Assembly (NCBI GenBank): GCA_050944035.1
Contig: JBMNQH010000002.1
Coordinates: 1 to 64,000, forward strand
Length of the DNA stretch: 64,000 nt
Direction of reading: 5' to 3'
DNA from: JBMNQH01 sp050944035
Lineage (GTDB): Bacteria > Bacillota > Clostridia > Oscillospirales > Oscillospiraceae
Numbering within the stretch: the first letter of the stretch is position 1; each line of letters begins with the position of its first letter. The position numbers and the translations under genes were made by a program. Below are positions 17,992 through 27,490 of this stretch, one piece after another. The notes beneath the pieces are model-generated. The model was not told the origin of the DNA. It worked only from the letters and a program-made list of their open reading frames with translations, and searched no databases.

Positions 17992-20900
17992 TTACTTGGC
18001 ATAATTTTCCTGGAAGTTCATGAAGAGCTGTGCAACTTCCGATCTCTTTGCGAGTTCTCTTGGAGCGAGGATGCCTTCGCCTCTACCCTTGAAGATTTCA
18101 TAGTGGACTGCCCAGCGCATCGCTTCCAGTGCCCAGTCGTGAATTTCACTTACATCTGTGAATTCAGACAGATCGCTGGAACCTTTCATATCATACCCCT
18201 TATACTCTGCATAGCGGTACAGAATGGTTGCCATCTGTTCGCGGACTGCGGAATTGCTGGCTCTGAAAGTATCATCTTCGTAACCCAGTACAAGTTTTGT
18301 CTCAGCAGCCCAGTTCACGGCATCTGCATACCATGCATCAGCAGCTACATCGGTAAAGTGGTCGTAGCTTTCAACTTTAGGTTTGCCTTCCAGATTGTAC
18401 AGAATCTGTGCAACCATAGCACGGTTCAGTGCAATATCCGGTTCAAAGGTATTTTCACTTGTGCCTTTCATGATACCATTTGTGTAGTTGTACATAACTG
18501 TACCATAGTACCAATCCGTATCAGCTACATCAATGAAAGGATTGACAACGGTCTGTGTGTCGGTATAGGTCTTGCCTTCAAATTCACAGGTTGCTGTATA
18601 TTCCTTGGTTCCGCCAGTCTCCTCGGTCGCCTCTTTAATGACCTTGCTGGTGACTTTGCAATCTATTGTCTTGACAGCAGTGCAGCCGTTGTTATTGGTG
18701 CAGGTGAAAACTGCCGTGCAGACAGAATAATTTTCTGTCCAGGTGAATTCAGGTTCGCTATAAACATGGCCAACGGTCTCCAGCTCAACGGTTTTTTCAT
18801 CCGTGTAGGTTTTACCTTCCAGTTCACAGCTTGCTGTGTATTTTGCCGAACCAACTTCGAACTCGGTTGGCTCAGTGATAGTATCTTTCTTGATCGTGCA
18901 TTTGATCTTCCGTTCGCTTTCCTTGCAGTCCGCGTTCGGGCAAACAAACAAAGCTTCACAGCTGGAATAATCGTCCGACCAGGTAAATTTAGGTTCGCCG
19001 TAGGCATGCTCAAGCTTCGGCATCTCGACGGTCTGCTCCTCTTTATAGGTCCGATTGCCATCTGTATAGGATGCAGTACACTTTTTAGAGCCGGTTTTGG
19101 TTTCTGTCGGCTGGTCTATAATTTCTTCGGTCACTTCACAGGGAACCGTATTTGCTTCACAGGTTTCTACTCCGCAGGTAAACTGCAGATCACAGCTGGA
19201 GTAGTCCTCCGACCAGATAAACTTCGTTTCGCCGGTGATGATATGGCCGGGTGCTTCCTGATCATACGGTGCCTTACAGAGATCGCAGATATGCCACTCT
19301 TCTCTTTCATGATAAACATAATGATGTTCCAGAGCGGTGTTTTCCTCTACGGTCTTATTTGTGCCGTCGCTCAGGCCATAAGTCTCTGTACGAGCCTCGG
19401 TAAATCCATCCTGACCGCACCAGGGTGCTACGGTGACTTCTACGGTCTTATCGCTGCCGATGTTGTCAAGCAGTGTTCCCATATCCATCTGCTCCACAAC
19501 ATTGGCACACCACATGAACTCAACATTGGAGTTGGGATCATCCTTGCTGTATTTCGCGTTGATATAGTCGGGGTTGTAATGAACAGCTTCTTCCTTGTAA
19601 TTGACCTGCTCATAAACGGGATTACCGCTTTCATCAACTTTTGGGTTGCCCTCTGCATCAGCTTCCTGCTCACCGTCAATGGCATAGCTTTCGGAATAGT
19701 TCGTGCCAATGGAAACCGTCATCTTCGGCACCAGAGAGGGTGCGCCATCTGCTCCGTATACCACACGATCTTCAATGGAAACAGCGGCAATCGGATGGTT
19801 TACAACAGTAAAGGCATAGTTGTCTGCGGTATCATCTTCTGCAACATAGAAGGACATACCGGTAAAGTCGCGGCCATCGGTATTGGCATGTACCTCGTTG
19901 TACTCCTTGATCTGGGTAATATCCCAAGTACCGTCTGCCAGATCGGAGAGTGCCAGAGAATAAATTTTATTCGCTACGTTGAAGTAAATGACTTCATTAT
20001 ATACACCGGTGGTATGTGCCAAATCAGGATAGAGATCGTTGTAAGAAGCATCCAGATCTACGAGATCCTTATACTTGCCGCCATCGGTTTTTTCGGCCTC
20101 AGTGGGTTCGCCCAGTGTACCATAACCATAGTGGAAGAGAACCTCATCGTAAGCGTCATCGTAAACTTCGCGGGTACCTGTCTGCTGCTGACCATTCATG
20201 TCAAAGGAATATTCTACTTCCTTCTTGCAGCTGTCATCGGGTTCATCCGCAGCTTTTCTGGGACGGCGAACCACTTTGTCTGCATATTCGGGACCATCAT
20301 TTGACATCATGTCGCTCATATCAAAATCATAGTCGTCCATATTGACATTGTTCATTCCGTCCATCATATCAGACATGGATGCATAGGAATTGATTTCGCC
20401 AGCGGTGTAGTACCAGTATTCATCGTCGAAACTGATTTCGCCAACCGCTCCGGTGAACCAGGTTTCTTCGTATGTACCGTCATCATAGGCGGTCTCGTTT
20501 TCCGTATCCTTCTTCGTCCAGATTACGTGACCGTCCTCGTCCTTTTCATAGACAGGGGAACCATTTTCATAAGTGGGATTGCCGTTTTCATCCAGAACCG
20601 GAGTGCGCTCAAAGACAACGCCATCATAGGCGGAATCAATGTAGTCAATGTATCCGTCGAACATGTCCAAAGCACTGACGGGGGAGAACATAAAGTAGTT
20701 GTGGGAGATATTGCCGTCGGTCTCTACACGGTACTGGCTCATGACTTCGCAATAGACATCATCATAGCAGGCATCCACATAGTACCAGTTCCCGCCGATC
20801 TTAACGGCATTATAATAATGTGTCTCGTTGAACATGGTACCCGCTTCACCGAAACCGGAGTTCGGACCGGCAACACTGGTTTCAGCGATATCAGCATAGA

Positions 20901-22506
20901 AGCGGCACTGGACAAAGTCCACCATCGCCTTGTCACCGACTTCTTCCGGTGTTTTCCATGAGCCCCAAGAACCATCGTCTTTTTTATTCCGATAGATTTC
21001 AGGGAACGCATGCTGTACCAGCAGTGCATAGGTTGCCGCATAACCGAGGCAGATGCAGCCGTCAAACTCCAGAAGTTCCGGCATCAGCGTACCAAACGCT
21101 GTCATCTGAGAGGGATCAGAGCCAGCGGACTCACCGGACTTCATTGCAGTGATCGCTGCCATATCAAAGCTGGCATTGTTTGCCAGCCAGTCATGGATCA
21201 CCAGCAATTTCTGGACATCGGTCATGCTGTCATCCAGACGGTTCATACAATCGTTGATTCGTATATCCAGAAGCGACCCCAACTTCTGCTCATAGGCCAT
21301 AAAAGCCTGGCTGAGCATATCTACCATATAATCCAGATTGCCGGCGGGGACAAAATCATCGGGATACATATTGCACATGGATTTGACTGCGCCGATGGGG
21401 GACATGTCAGTGTTCTTGGATGTCCAGTACGGGCTGGAAATACCAAAATGATTTGCATATGTACGGGTGAAGGAACACATGGTTGCATAATGCATTTGCA
21501 ACTGGCGCTCAGAGGCGTTCAAAATCTCAGAATTGAATGTGAGATCTTCTCCGTCCTCACCCAATCCTGCTGCCGTACAGGTTGCTTCATAGACTACACA
21601 GTTGACATATTGACCATACTTTGCCGGATCAATTTCTGTACCGAACTTCTCGGCGTCAACATAAAGAGCACTGACCTGAATGGGGCTTTCTTCCGGATTC
21701 TCAGTGGGATAAATTGTATGCTTATCTTCGCAATCGGAACAGGTGATATCGACCGAAGAAACATACCAGGCTATTGTCGTCTGCTGGCTGGCAGTAATAT
21801 CCCCGGTTTCCTCATCAAAGAGCAGACCATAGTCAGGATCTTCGCCTTCATCCTCTCCATCCTGATTGTTCACATACATCCATTCCCAATGAAATTCAGC
21901 GGTGTACTTGTGGACATGATCCTCAGAAGGTCTTGCGGCATTGGGTTCAGCGGTAAGCGCAGCTTGAACAGAGATGGGTTCCTGTGCTTCTGCTTCCGGA
22001 CTGATCTCATCAATTTCATCCAGACCAGATGTAAAGGACTCGCGCATCTTATAGTTGACGGCAGTAACAACGCCGTCCTCAGTCTTAAGATCGTACGTAA
22101 CAACGTCGGTCAGATGGTTGTCGTACAGAGTCTCAGTCATTACGTCCGTCATTTCGGTTTCATTGAGGCCATACTTTTCAGTCTCGATGACACCAGCTTC
22201 GTAGTTATCAAACAGGGCAAACCCGAGCTCTGTCTTAACAGCGCCCAGTGTCATGCCGCTCTTTTCCTCTACTTTCGCAGCCAGCGATTCATCTTCTTCT
22301 TTTTCCTCATAGACCTGACCATCTGCTTTCAGATCCTTTGCGACTTGTTGGATCAAGCCTGTTGTTCCTTCAAACTGGAACGTACTGGAGTTTGCAGCAT
22401 TGGCCGCTGCTTCCCCGTTTGTTGCCAAGACCGGTGCTGCGCTTAGACTAAGCACCGTGGCAATTGCTACAACAGAAGCCCATAATCGGCTCCATTTGCC
22501 CTTCAT
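17992..22506 (-). CDS. Secreted transglutaminase-like protein with SLH anchoring domains
   Basis: Surface protein of 1504 residues. A signal peptide (MKGKWSRLWASVVAIATVLS..., cut near ALAT) leads. A transglutaminase/protease-like core follows, with a Cys-His-Asp triad readable as C486 (CICLGYA), H563 (THYYNAV) and D578 (NWYYVDACYDD). A long acidic region (about 600-1080) comes next, then three Cys-rich repeats of about 75 residues (about 1090-1322) each built on FxWSxDYSxCxAxFxC. Three SLH domains (about 1326-1504) should hold it on the cell wall. GAGGAGG precedes the ATG. It probably cleaves or cross-links extracellular protein; substrate unknown. Confidence 0.85.
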   Translation of the reverse strand: MKGKWSRLWASVVAIATVLSLSAAPVLATNGEAAANAANSSTFQFEGTTGLIQQVAKDLKADGQVYEEKEEDESLAAKVEEKSGMTLGAVKTELGFALFDNYEAGVIETEKYGLNETEMTDVMTETLYDNHLTDVVTYDLKTEDGVVTAVNYKMRESFTSGLDEIDEISPEAEAQEPISVQAALTAEPNAARPSEDHVHKYTAEFHWEWMYVNNQDGEDEGEDPDYGLLFDEETGDITASQQTTIAWYVSSVDITCSDCEDKHTIYPTENPEESPIQVSALYVDAEKFGTEIDPAKYGQYVNCVVYEATCTAAGLGEDGEDLTFNSEILNASERQLQMHYATMCSFTRTYANHFGISSPYWTSKNTDMSPIGAVKSMCNMYPDDFVPAGNLDYMVDMLSQAFMAYEQKLGSLLDIRINDCMNRLDDSMTDVQKLLVIHDWLANNASFDMAAITAMKSGESAGSDPSQMTAFGTLMPELLEFDGCICLGYAATYALLVQHAFPEIYRNKKDDGSWGSWKTPEEVGDKAMVDFVQCRFYADIAETSVAGPNSGFGEAGTMFNETHYYNAVKIGGNWYYVDACYDDVYCEVMSQYRVETDGNISHNYFMFSPVSALDMFDGYIDYIDSAYDGVVFERTPVLDENGNPTYENGSPVYEKDEDGHVIWTKKDTENETAYDDGTYEETWFTGAVGEISFDDEYWYYTAGEINSYASMSDMMDGMNNVNMDDYDFDMSDMMSNDGPEYADKVVRRPRKAADEPDDSCKKEVEYSFDMNGQQQTGTREVYDDAYDEVLFHYGYGTLGEPTEAEKTDGGKYKDLVDLDASYNDLYPDLAHTTGVYNEVIYFNVANKIYSLALSDLADGTWDITQIKEYNEVHANTDGRDFTGMSFYVAEDDTADNYAFTVVNHPIAAVSIEDRVVYGADGAPSLVPKMTVSIGTNYSESYAIDGEQEADAEGNPKVDESGNPVYEQVNYKEEAVHYNPDYINAKYSKDDPNSNVEFMWCANVVEQMDMGTLLDNIGSDKTVEVTVAPWCGQDGFTEARTETYGLSDGTNKTVEENTALEHHYVYHEREEWHICDLCKAPYDQEAPGHIITGETKFIWSEDYSSCDLQFTCGVETCEANTVPCEVTEEIIDQPTETKTGSKKCTASYTDGNRTYKEEQTVEMPKLEHAYGEPKFTWSDDYSSCEALFVCPNADCKESERKIKCTIKKDTITEPTEFEVGSAKYTASCELEGKTYTDEKTVELETVGHVYSEPEFTWTENYSVCTAVFTCTNNNGCTAVKTIDCKVTSKVIKEATEETGGTKEYTATCEFEGKTYTDTQTVVNPFIDVADTDWYYGTVMYNYTNGIMKGTSENTFEPDIALNRAMVAQILYNLEGKPKVESYDHFTDVAADAWYADAVNWAAETKLVLGYEDDTFRASNSAVREQMATILYRYAEYKGYDMKGSSDLSEFTDVSEIHDWALEAMRWAVHYEIFKGRGEGILAPRELAKRSEVAQLFMNFQENYAK
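18540..19240 (-). repeat. Three tandem Cys-rich domain repeats within the SLH protein
   Basis: Three homologous ~75-residue units, each with an (F/I)xWS/TxxYSxC core, two further Cys and a C-terminal YTAxCxxxGKTYxxxxTV strand. They look like beta-sandwich spacer domains with internal disulfides. Confidence 0.75.
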
Positions 22507-22622
22507 AAAAAAACCTCCTCTATTAGGCGCCGGGTAAAGCGCCGTCCATTCGCTTTGCTTTTGCCTACTACATAAAGTTCCACGCCGGCCTTGATTGACA
22601 TAGAACCATTATGCCAAAGATG

Positions 22623-24352
22623 TTATTGCGCCTTTTTGCGCTCATTCAAAATTTCAGCGACCAACAGGCGCTTATTGGTCTTAAAGTGGAAGTATTCCCG
22701 TTCTCTGATCTCATTGATCTGAGCTGGATACTCGTGGGGCTCCAGACGCTTCTTTAACTCTGCCTCTACATCGGCCAGCTGCGCCCCTTCATCAAGAATG
22801 ACATACAGATAAGGTACTGCATAACCTTCGTGCTCTTCATCCGGAACACTGATAAAGAAACCGTCATAAACGCCTGGGATTTCGATTACTTTGTTTTCCA
22901 TCTGCAACGGATAAAGGTTCTTGCCGCCATAGCGTCGGTCAAGACCGCGGCTGAGTACGATGATTTCGCCGTTATCATTCAAACAGCCGTAATCGCCGGT
23001 ATGTAACCAGATATTACCATCGCTGTGTTTCTTTAAAGCCTTTTCTGTATCCTCTCTCTTTGCATAGCCTACCATCACGCCGGGACCTCTGATACAGAGT
23101 TCGCCGACATCCTCATAGTCCAGCTCGTTGCAGTTTTCATCAAAGATCGCCACAATATTTTTCGGGAGAGGGATTCCGCCTTTGCAATCCATATAACTGC
23201 ATCCCGCGCCGGGGCAGAACAGGCCACGACTGACCCTGCTTCACTCTGGCCATATCCCATTGTATAATTCGCAGGACTGTTGTGTGCTCTCAAGAACTTA
23301 TCAAACGCTCTTTGGCGTTTGTTGTTCGCCGGCTCTGCGCCGCCACCAAAGATAAACAGTCCGTCCAACGGATAATCCGCTGGAATACGGGTGCTGGAAC
23401 GAATCGTCTCCCCAATAAGCGTAACTGCACACATACTGTTCGGCTGATATCGCATCAGCTGCAGGTCAACATCTGGAATATCACAGTATGGATCCAGGAT
23501 CTGCCTGTTTCCAGTTGCGATATTCAGCATGACCACCGGGCTGACGATAGCAATCAGTGCCGGCGGTAAAATACTCATCAAAGCTGTAATAGAGAACGGC
23601 AAGGTCATCATCGGTACCAACTGTGCCAGTACACCGATCATTGTAGCCGCCGTATGAATAATTTCCTTGGAAGGTCCGGTAGAACCGCTGGTGTAGGGAT
23701 GATACAATGGCCGGTCCGGATTGCACGGAGCAATATAGTCGCCGGTATAATTGGCGCCAAGTGCCATAAAGTCTCTCCAAGAAATGGTGGTTTCTCTGTT
23801 GGCCATCTGTTTTGGATAGAGCGAACGGATATTATTCTCGACATACGTCGGAATCTCTTCTTTTTTCGCATAGGTATAGGGAGAAAGTGCAACGATGTGT
23901 TTCAGTGCACCGCAGCAGTCATAGAACAGTGTCTCCTCCTCTTCCGAAAGGAAATCCTGTACAAAAGCGACAGAACCGTTTGCATTCTGCAGTGCCTGAA
24001 CATACTCTTCTGTCGTACCGTCGCGGCAAATCAGAGCAGCACCGACTTTTTCAGCACCTAAAAACAAAAATACGAATTCTGGTTGAAATCTGAGAAAAAC
24101 AGGAATCCGGTCACCTTCTTTGATACCCATGGAAGCCAAGGATTTTGCAACTTCATCTGCCTTTTCAAATATCTGTGCCAGCGTAAACTGAACACCATAG
24201 TATTCCAGACAAACCTGATTATGGTTCTTGTTGGTCTGCGCCAAAAATTCGGCCATCGAGACATGAGGAATCTCGATATTGCGAAGTTCTTCCGGGTAAT
24301 GCTTTAGCCATGGTTTCAAAACAGACGCTTTTCTAATTTCTTTCTCGTGCAT
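22623..24352 (-). pseudogene. AMP-forming acyl-CoA synthetase/ligase, frameshifted
   Basis: A member of the ANL superfamily, about 575 residues if read through. The 5' frame (24352 to about 23211) has the AMP-binding loop YTSGSTGPSKE and GYGQSEAGSVVACS. After a CCCC run (minus strand, 23214-23211) homology continues only in another frame: GAGCSYMDCKGGIP..., GELCIRGPGVMVGY, LHTGDYGCLNDNGE and the terminal FHFKTNKR. One base appears lost there, giving a truncated product unless it is a sequencing error. The start at 24352 (MHEKEIRKAS) has GGAG upstream. Acyl substrate unknown. The SLH gene follows in the same direction. Confidence 0.8.
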
Positions 24353-24691
24353 TTTTTCTGAGTTCTCCTTTTTATAGTCAAAGAAATGACTATTTTTATT
24401 TTCGCAATCCTGTTTTATATATTCGATTGATAAATCATACCATATATCACAACAATATTCAAACCTGATATTTCTAAAATTTTTATATTTTCTTAGGCAT
24501 TTTCCATTTTCTTTCAACGAAAAAAATCAATCACCATAGCTTTATATCAAAATTGCAGTGATTTCCTGTTCGAAGTACAAGGGTAAGCCCTAGGAAAATG
24601 GAAACCGCAATATTGGACCGTTTCGGTAAAACTCTCCGTCAAATTGCGTACCATTCCGGGAAAAGATTGCTGTTTCTTCAGATTGAACAAA
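24353..24691. other. Intergenic region, cysK to ligase
   Basis: 339 bases. Holds the ligase promoter (separate entry) and an AT-rich leader. No convincing gene or terminator seen for cysK. Confidence 0.5.
24434..24462 (-). promoter_or_regulatory. Promoter of the AMP ligase gene
   Basis: Minus strand TTGAAT (24462-24457), 17-bp spacer, TATGAT (24439-24434), leaving a leader of about 75 bases. Confidence 0.65.
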
Positions 24692-25624
24692 TTATTTTTC
24701 CTCGAACAACGGAGTAGAGAAATACCGTTCCGCTGTATCGGGTAAGACAGTGACAACGGTTTTACCTGTTCCCAGTTTCTTTGCCAACTGGATTGCAGCG
24801 GCTACATTGGTACCCGAAGAAATGCCGCACATCAGCCCCTCTTTCCGTGCAAGATCCTGTGCAACAGAAAGCGCCTCTTCGTCTGTGACAATATAGATGT
24901 CCTCGTAAATATTCTGGTTCAGAATCTCCGGAATCAGGCCGTCACCGATTCCCATCTGTAGATGCGTGCCCACTGTGCCACCGGCAAGGATTGCCGCATT
25001 TTCCGGCTCCACAGCCCAAATGGTCATCTGCGGGTTAAGCGCTTTCAGCGTCTCGCCAATCCCGGTAAGTGTTCCGCCGGTGCCGATTCCGGAACAGAAA
25101 CCGTCGATGGGGCCACCCACCTGTTCCAGAATTTCCAATCCTGTCTGATGTCGGTGAATCATAGGGTTGGCCGGATTGGTGAACTGCTGGGGAACAAAAA
25201 CGTTCGGATCCTCACGCTGCATCTCAAGCGCCGTTTGCAGACATTCTTCGATTGCATCTCCGATGTTTCCTGTATCGTGGATCAACACCACTTCGGCTCC
25301 ATAATGGCGCATAAGTTTCCGCCGCTCCACACTGACCGAGTCCGGCATAATGATTCGCACACGATACCCCTTGACTGCACCAATCAATGCCAGTCCGATC
25401 CCCTGATTGCCGGAGGTGGGTTCTACAATAATTGTATCCGGTGTAATCTTTCCCTGACGCTCCGCCTCAGCAATCATATTATAGGCAACACGGGTTTTGA
25501 TCGATCCCCCTACATTGAGGCCTTCATACTTGACCAGAACACGAGCCGCTCCCTCCGGAACCATATGATTCAACTGGATAATCGGTGTGTGTCCTACGGC
25601 ATCTAAAACATTTTTGTATATCAT
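24692..25624 (-). CDS. cysK: Cysteine synthase A
   Basis: PLP-dependent O-acetylserine sulfhydrylase of 310 residues, making cysteine from O-acetylserine and sulfide. The PLP lysine lies in GGSIKTRVAYNMI (K of SIKTR), followed by the substrate loop TSGNQGIG, the phosphate loop GIGTGGTLTG and GISSGTN. Family members usually have KDR after the lysine position; here it is KTR. The start at ATG 25624 (MIYKNVLDAVGHTP) has GAAAGGG; upstream codons in frame have no support. It has its own promoter and no cysE or transport partner nearby. Confidence 0.93.
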   Translation of the reverse strand: MIYKNVLDAVGHTPIIQLNHMVPEGAARVLVKYEGLNVGGSIKTRVAYNMIAEAERQGKITPDTIIVEPTSGNQGIGLALIGAVKGYRVRIIMPDSVSVERRKLMRHYGAEVVLIHDTGNIGDAIEECLQTALEMQREDPNVFVPQQFTNPANPMIHRHQTGLEILEQVGGPIDGFCSGIGTGGTLTGIGETLKALNPQMTIWAVEPENAAILAGGTVGTHLQMGIGDGLIPEILNQNIYEDIYIVTDEEALSVAQDLARKEGLMCGISSGTNVAAAIQLAKKLGTGKTVVTVLPDTAERYFSTPLFEEK

Positions 25625-25667
25625 AGCTTTAATCCCTTTCAAGAATCCCTTATAACAATCGGCATCT

Positions 25668-25696
25668 ATAATAACGAAAAACAAATCGTATCGCAA
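25668..25696 (-). promoter_or_regulatory. cysK promoter
   Basis: Minus strand TTGCGA (25696-25691), 17-bp spacer, TATTAT (25673-25668); leader of about 40 bases, too short for an S-box or T-box. Confidence 0.65.
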
Positions 25697-25840
25697 GACC
25701 CAATCAAAAGAAAATGGTGTTCTGTGTCGATACCATGGGTATCGTGAGGTGAAAACCTGTACTCTAAATATGAAAGTCAAAAAGCCGCAACTGTTCAAAT
25801 TGACTTGGGATAGTGCCTAAAACACAGAAATTTCAACGCA

Positions 25841-25869
25841 GAAGAACCGCCTAAAATAGGCGGTTCTTC
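25841..25869. terminator. Hairpin upstream of the mobile-element genes
   Basis: 12-bp perfect stem GAAGAACCGCCT / AGGCGGTTCTTC with a 5-base loop. Poor T-run on either strand. It sits in the 377-base gap between cysK and the element-derived regulator, where I see nothing else apart from the cysK promoter and a TATAAT-like box near 25895. Confidence 0.5.
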
Positions 25870-26001
25870 AAAAAATTCAAGTCTGAGTATACGAGTATAA
25901 TTATAGGAATCTTATTTTTCTCTTTTCCTGAGATCGTCGTTTTTTTATTCGTCGATTCTACGGTTATACTCACGAATGACTTACGCAAAGGAGGTGACCC
26001 G

Positions 26002-26703
26002 ATGGCAGGCAAAAGGATCCGTACCGGGTACTACTGGCGGTACGACGGAAAGGTGATCCATCTGGTCACGGTGGGGGAGGAGACCGAAACCGGCGAGGAG
26101 ACCGTCATCCTGCGGTTCTACTCTTTTTCGGACGCACCCCGGTACTACACCATGAGCAAGAAATCTTTCTGTGGGTTCGTGGAGGTAAACGGCGAGCGGA
26201 AGGCAAGATACAGACAAATTCTGAAGATGAAGATCAATGCGGAGATTATCGCCAACCTCACGGAGGATGGTCTGCGTGGCCCGATGCGGAAAGAGAAACG
26301 GGAGCGGGACGCGGTATACGACTCCCGCGTACATCAAAATGCTCCTACCTACCACGCATACGCCAAGAACCTCTGCGTGAACTATCGCTTCGATCTGGCC
26401 AAGTATCCCTTCTGCGTGAACGAGAAGCGGTATGCCGCCATCACCCGAAGCGACTTCGCTATGCTCAGGGAGGATCTGCTGTTTCTGGACAATGCCCTGA
26501 AGACTGTGCTGCGGGATCACCAGGATTATTTCCGGGAGCGGTTCGTGGATGGCATGTCCATCCGCAAGTACGCCGAAGCGCATCAGATGGACCGTGGCAG
26601 TGTGGACTATCTGCAAAAGAAATTCCTCACCTCACTGACACAACTTCTGAAAGAGCGGGATGAAGCGGAGGGCAAATGCCGTCTGCATCCCAAAACAAAT
26701 TGA
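26002..26703 (+). CDS. Sigma-like/HTH regulator of integrative-element type
   Basis: Protein of 233 residues with a perfect AAGGAGGTGA ribosome site. The N-terminal ~55 residues (GYYWRYDGKVIHLVTVGEETE) resemble small DUF1653-like domains. The C-terminal ~60 (YFRERFVDGMSIRKYAEAH, then RGSVDYLQKKF) form a helix-turn-helix like sigma region 4. Such proteins occur in the regulatory or mobilisation part of Clostridial conjugative elements. It ends at a strong terminator and is followed by an excisionase and a replication-gene fragment, so it is probably part of an element remnant. Function is inferred from type and context only. Confidence 0.6.
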   Translation: MAGKRIRTGYYWRYDGKVIHLVTVGEETETGEETVILRFYSFSDAPRYYTMSKKSFCGFVEVNGERKARYRQILKMKINAEIIANLTEDGLRGPMRKEKRERDAVYDSRVHQNAPTYHAYAKNLCVNYRFDLAKYPFCVNEKRYAAITRSDFAMLREDLLFLDNALKTVLRDHQDYFRERFVDGMSIRKYAEAHQMDRGSVDYLQKKFLTSLTQLLKERDEAEGKCRLHPKTN

Positions 26704-26716
26704 ATCCATTTCATCC

Positions 26717-26756
26717 AACCGGGAGCGTCTGCCTCCAAGGCAGACGCTCCCGGTTT
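26717..26756 (+). terminator. Strong intrinsic terminator
   Basis: Perfect stem of at least 15 bp (CCGGGAGCGTCTGCC, loop TCCAA) followed by TTTTT. Confidence 0.95.
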
Positions 26757-27108
26757 TTATGTCAGGATTATGTCAGTTGGCTACTGTGTCGGGATAAGTA
26801 GTGAGGGGGAATTTAGCAGTCCGATCTGCACGGCTCAAAAAGCTCGGAAATTTTTCGGATTTCCGGCTATCAAAACGGAAAAAAGTTTCCAATAGATAGA
26901 AAGTGAGGGGATGTACACAGGTGGCTGTCAGCAAAACGCTGAGCAAACAGGCTTACCTGCAAATAAAAATGTTGATGCAGCTGGACAGGAGAACCGGAAA
27001 TGCGGTTTTAAAAACTTTCTGCCGTACACAACAAGAGATTACGGTGTGCCTAACTCCATCTTCTCAAGACAACAAAACACAGAAAGAAAAATGCTAAGAG
27101 GTCATGTG
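26757..27108. other. Leader region before the excisionase gene
   Basis: About 350 bases. An open frame (26903-27097) exists, but its composition and lack of any recognisable domain do not support a gene. The region probably contains the promoter of the excisionase operon; I could not pick a -35/-10 pair with confidence. Confidence 0.4.
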
Positions 27109-27321
27109 ATGAAAGAGTCCGCCTACAAAAACTATGAAGATCTGCTGCTGTTTCTCAACGCAAACCGGGTGTCCAAGGTGCTGGGCGTTTCCATCTCCAC
27201 CGCCTATGAGCTGATGCACGAAAAAGATTTTCCTGCTCTACGCATCGGCTGTCGGATGGTAGTACCGAAAAAGGATTTCATTGCCTGGGTCGCGCAACAC
27301 ACCGGAGGAGGTGCGCGATGA
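27109..27321 (+). CDS. Excisionase-family DNA-binding protein
   Basis: A 70-residue winged-helix protein of the excisionase/MerR-like HTH_17 class: VSKVLGVSISTAYELMHEKDFPALRIGCRMVVPKKDFIAWV is the usual order of helix-turn-helix and wing. The start at ATG 27109 follows AGAGGT; a longer reading frame upstream lacks support. It overlaps the next gene fragment by 4 bases (ATGA-type), the arrangement seen in integrative elements, where this protein sits before the replication initiator. No integrase is adjacent; the nearest one lies 25 kb away. Confidence 0.8.
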   Translation: MKESAYKNYEDLLLFLNANRVSKVLGVSISTAYELMHEKDFPALRIGCRMVVPKKDFIAWVAQHTGGGAR

Positions 27322-27490
27322 AGTTTCAGAAGTGGTCAAAGCGCGATCCCGTCAAAAACTACTTCCCCGTTCCCAACGAGGTGTTTCTGCTGAAGCTGCT
27401 GCCCGGCGAGCTGGCGGTGTATTCCAGATCGGTCACCGTCCGCCGCACCTGCTCCACCGAGCATGGAAGATGGAGCAAGTTGCCATACGC
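27318..27490 (+). pseudogene. Truncated replication initiator/HTH protein of an integrative element
   Basis: The first ~34 residues (MKFQKWSKRDPVKNYFPVPN, then EVFLLKLLPGELAVY) match the start of the replication-initiator-like HTH proteins that follow excisionases in Firmicute elements. After LAVY the similarity stops abruptly and the frame runs through unrelated GC-rich sequence. The fragment meets the 3' end of the convergent DUF3795-like gene at 27491. It looks like a junction created by deletion or insertion that removed most of the initiator. Confidence 0.6.

Noticed and set aside
18540..19240. Repeated sequence in the SLH gene considered as a CRISPR or DNA repeat array
   Set aside because: The repeats are about 225 bases apart, diverged at DNA level and in frame; they encode protein domains. 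No CRISPR array or cas gene is present in the window.
17965..20304. 779-codon open frame on the plus strand opposite the SLH protein
   Set aside because: It is antisense to a gene with clear signal peptide, triad and SLH domains, has no ribosome site and no recognisable domain.
25625..25690. S-box or T-box upstream of cysK
   Set aside because: The predicted leader is only about 40 bases and contains no such core.
26903..27097. 65-codon frame before the excisionase gene
   Set aside because: No domain, biased composition and no convincing ribosome site; treated as leader sequence.
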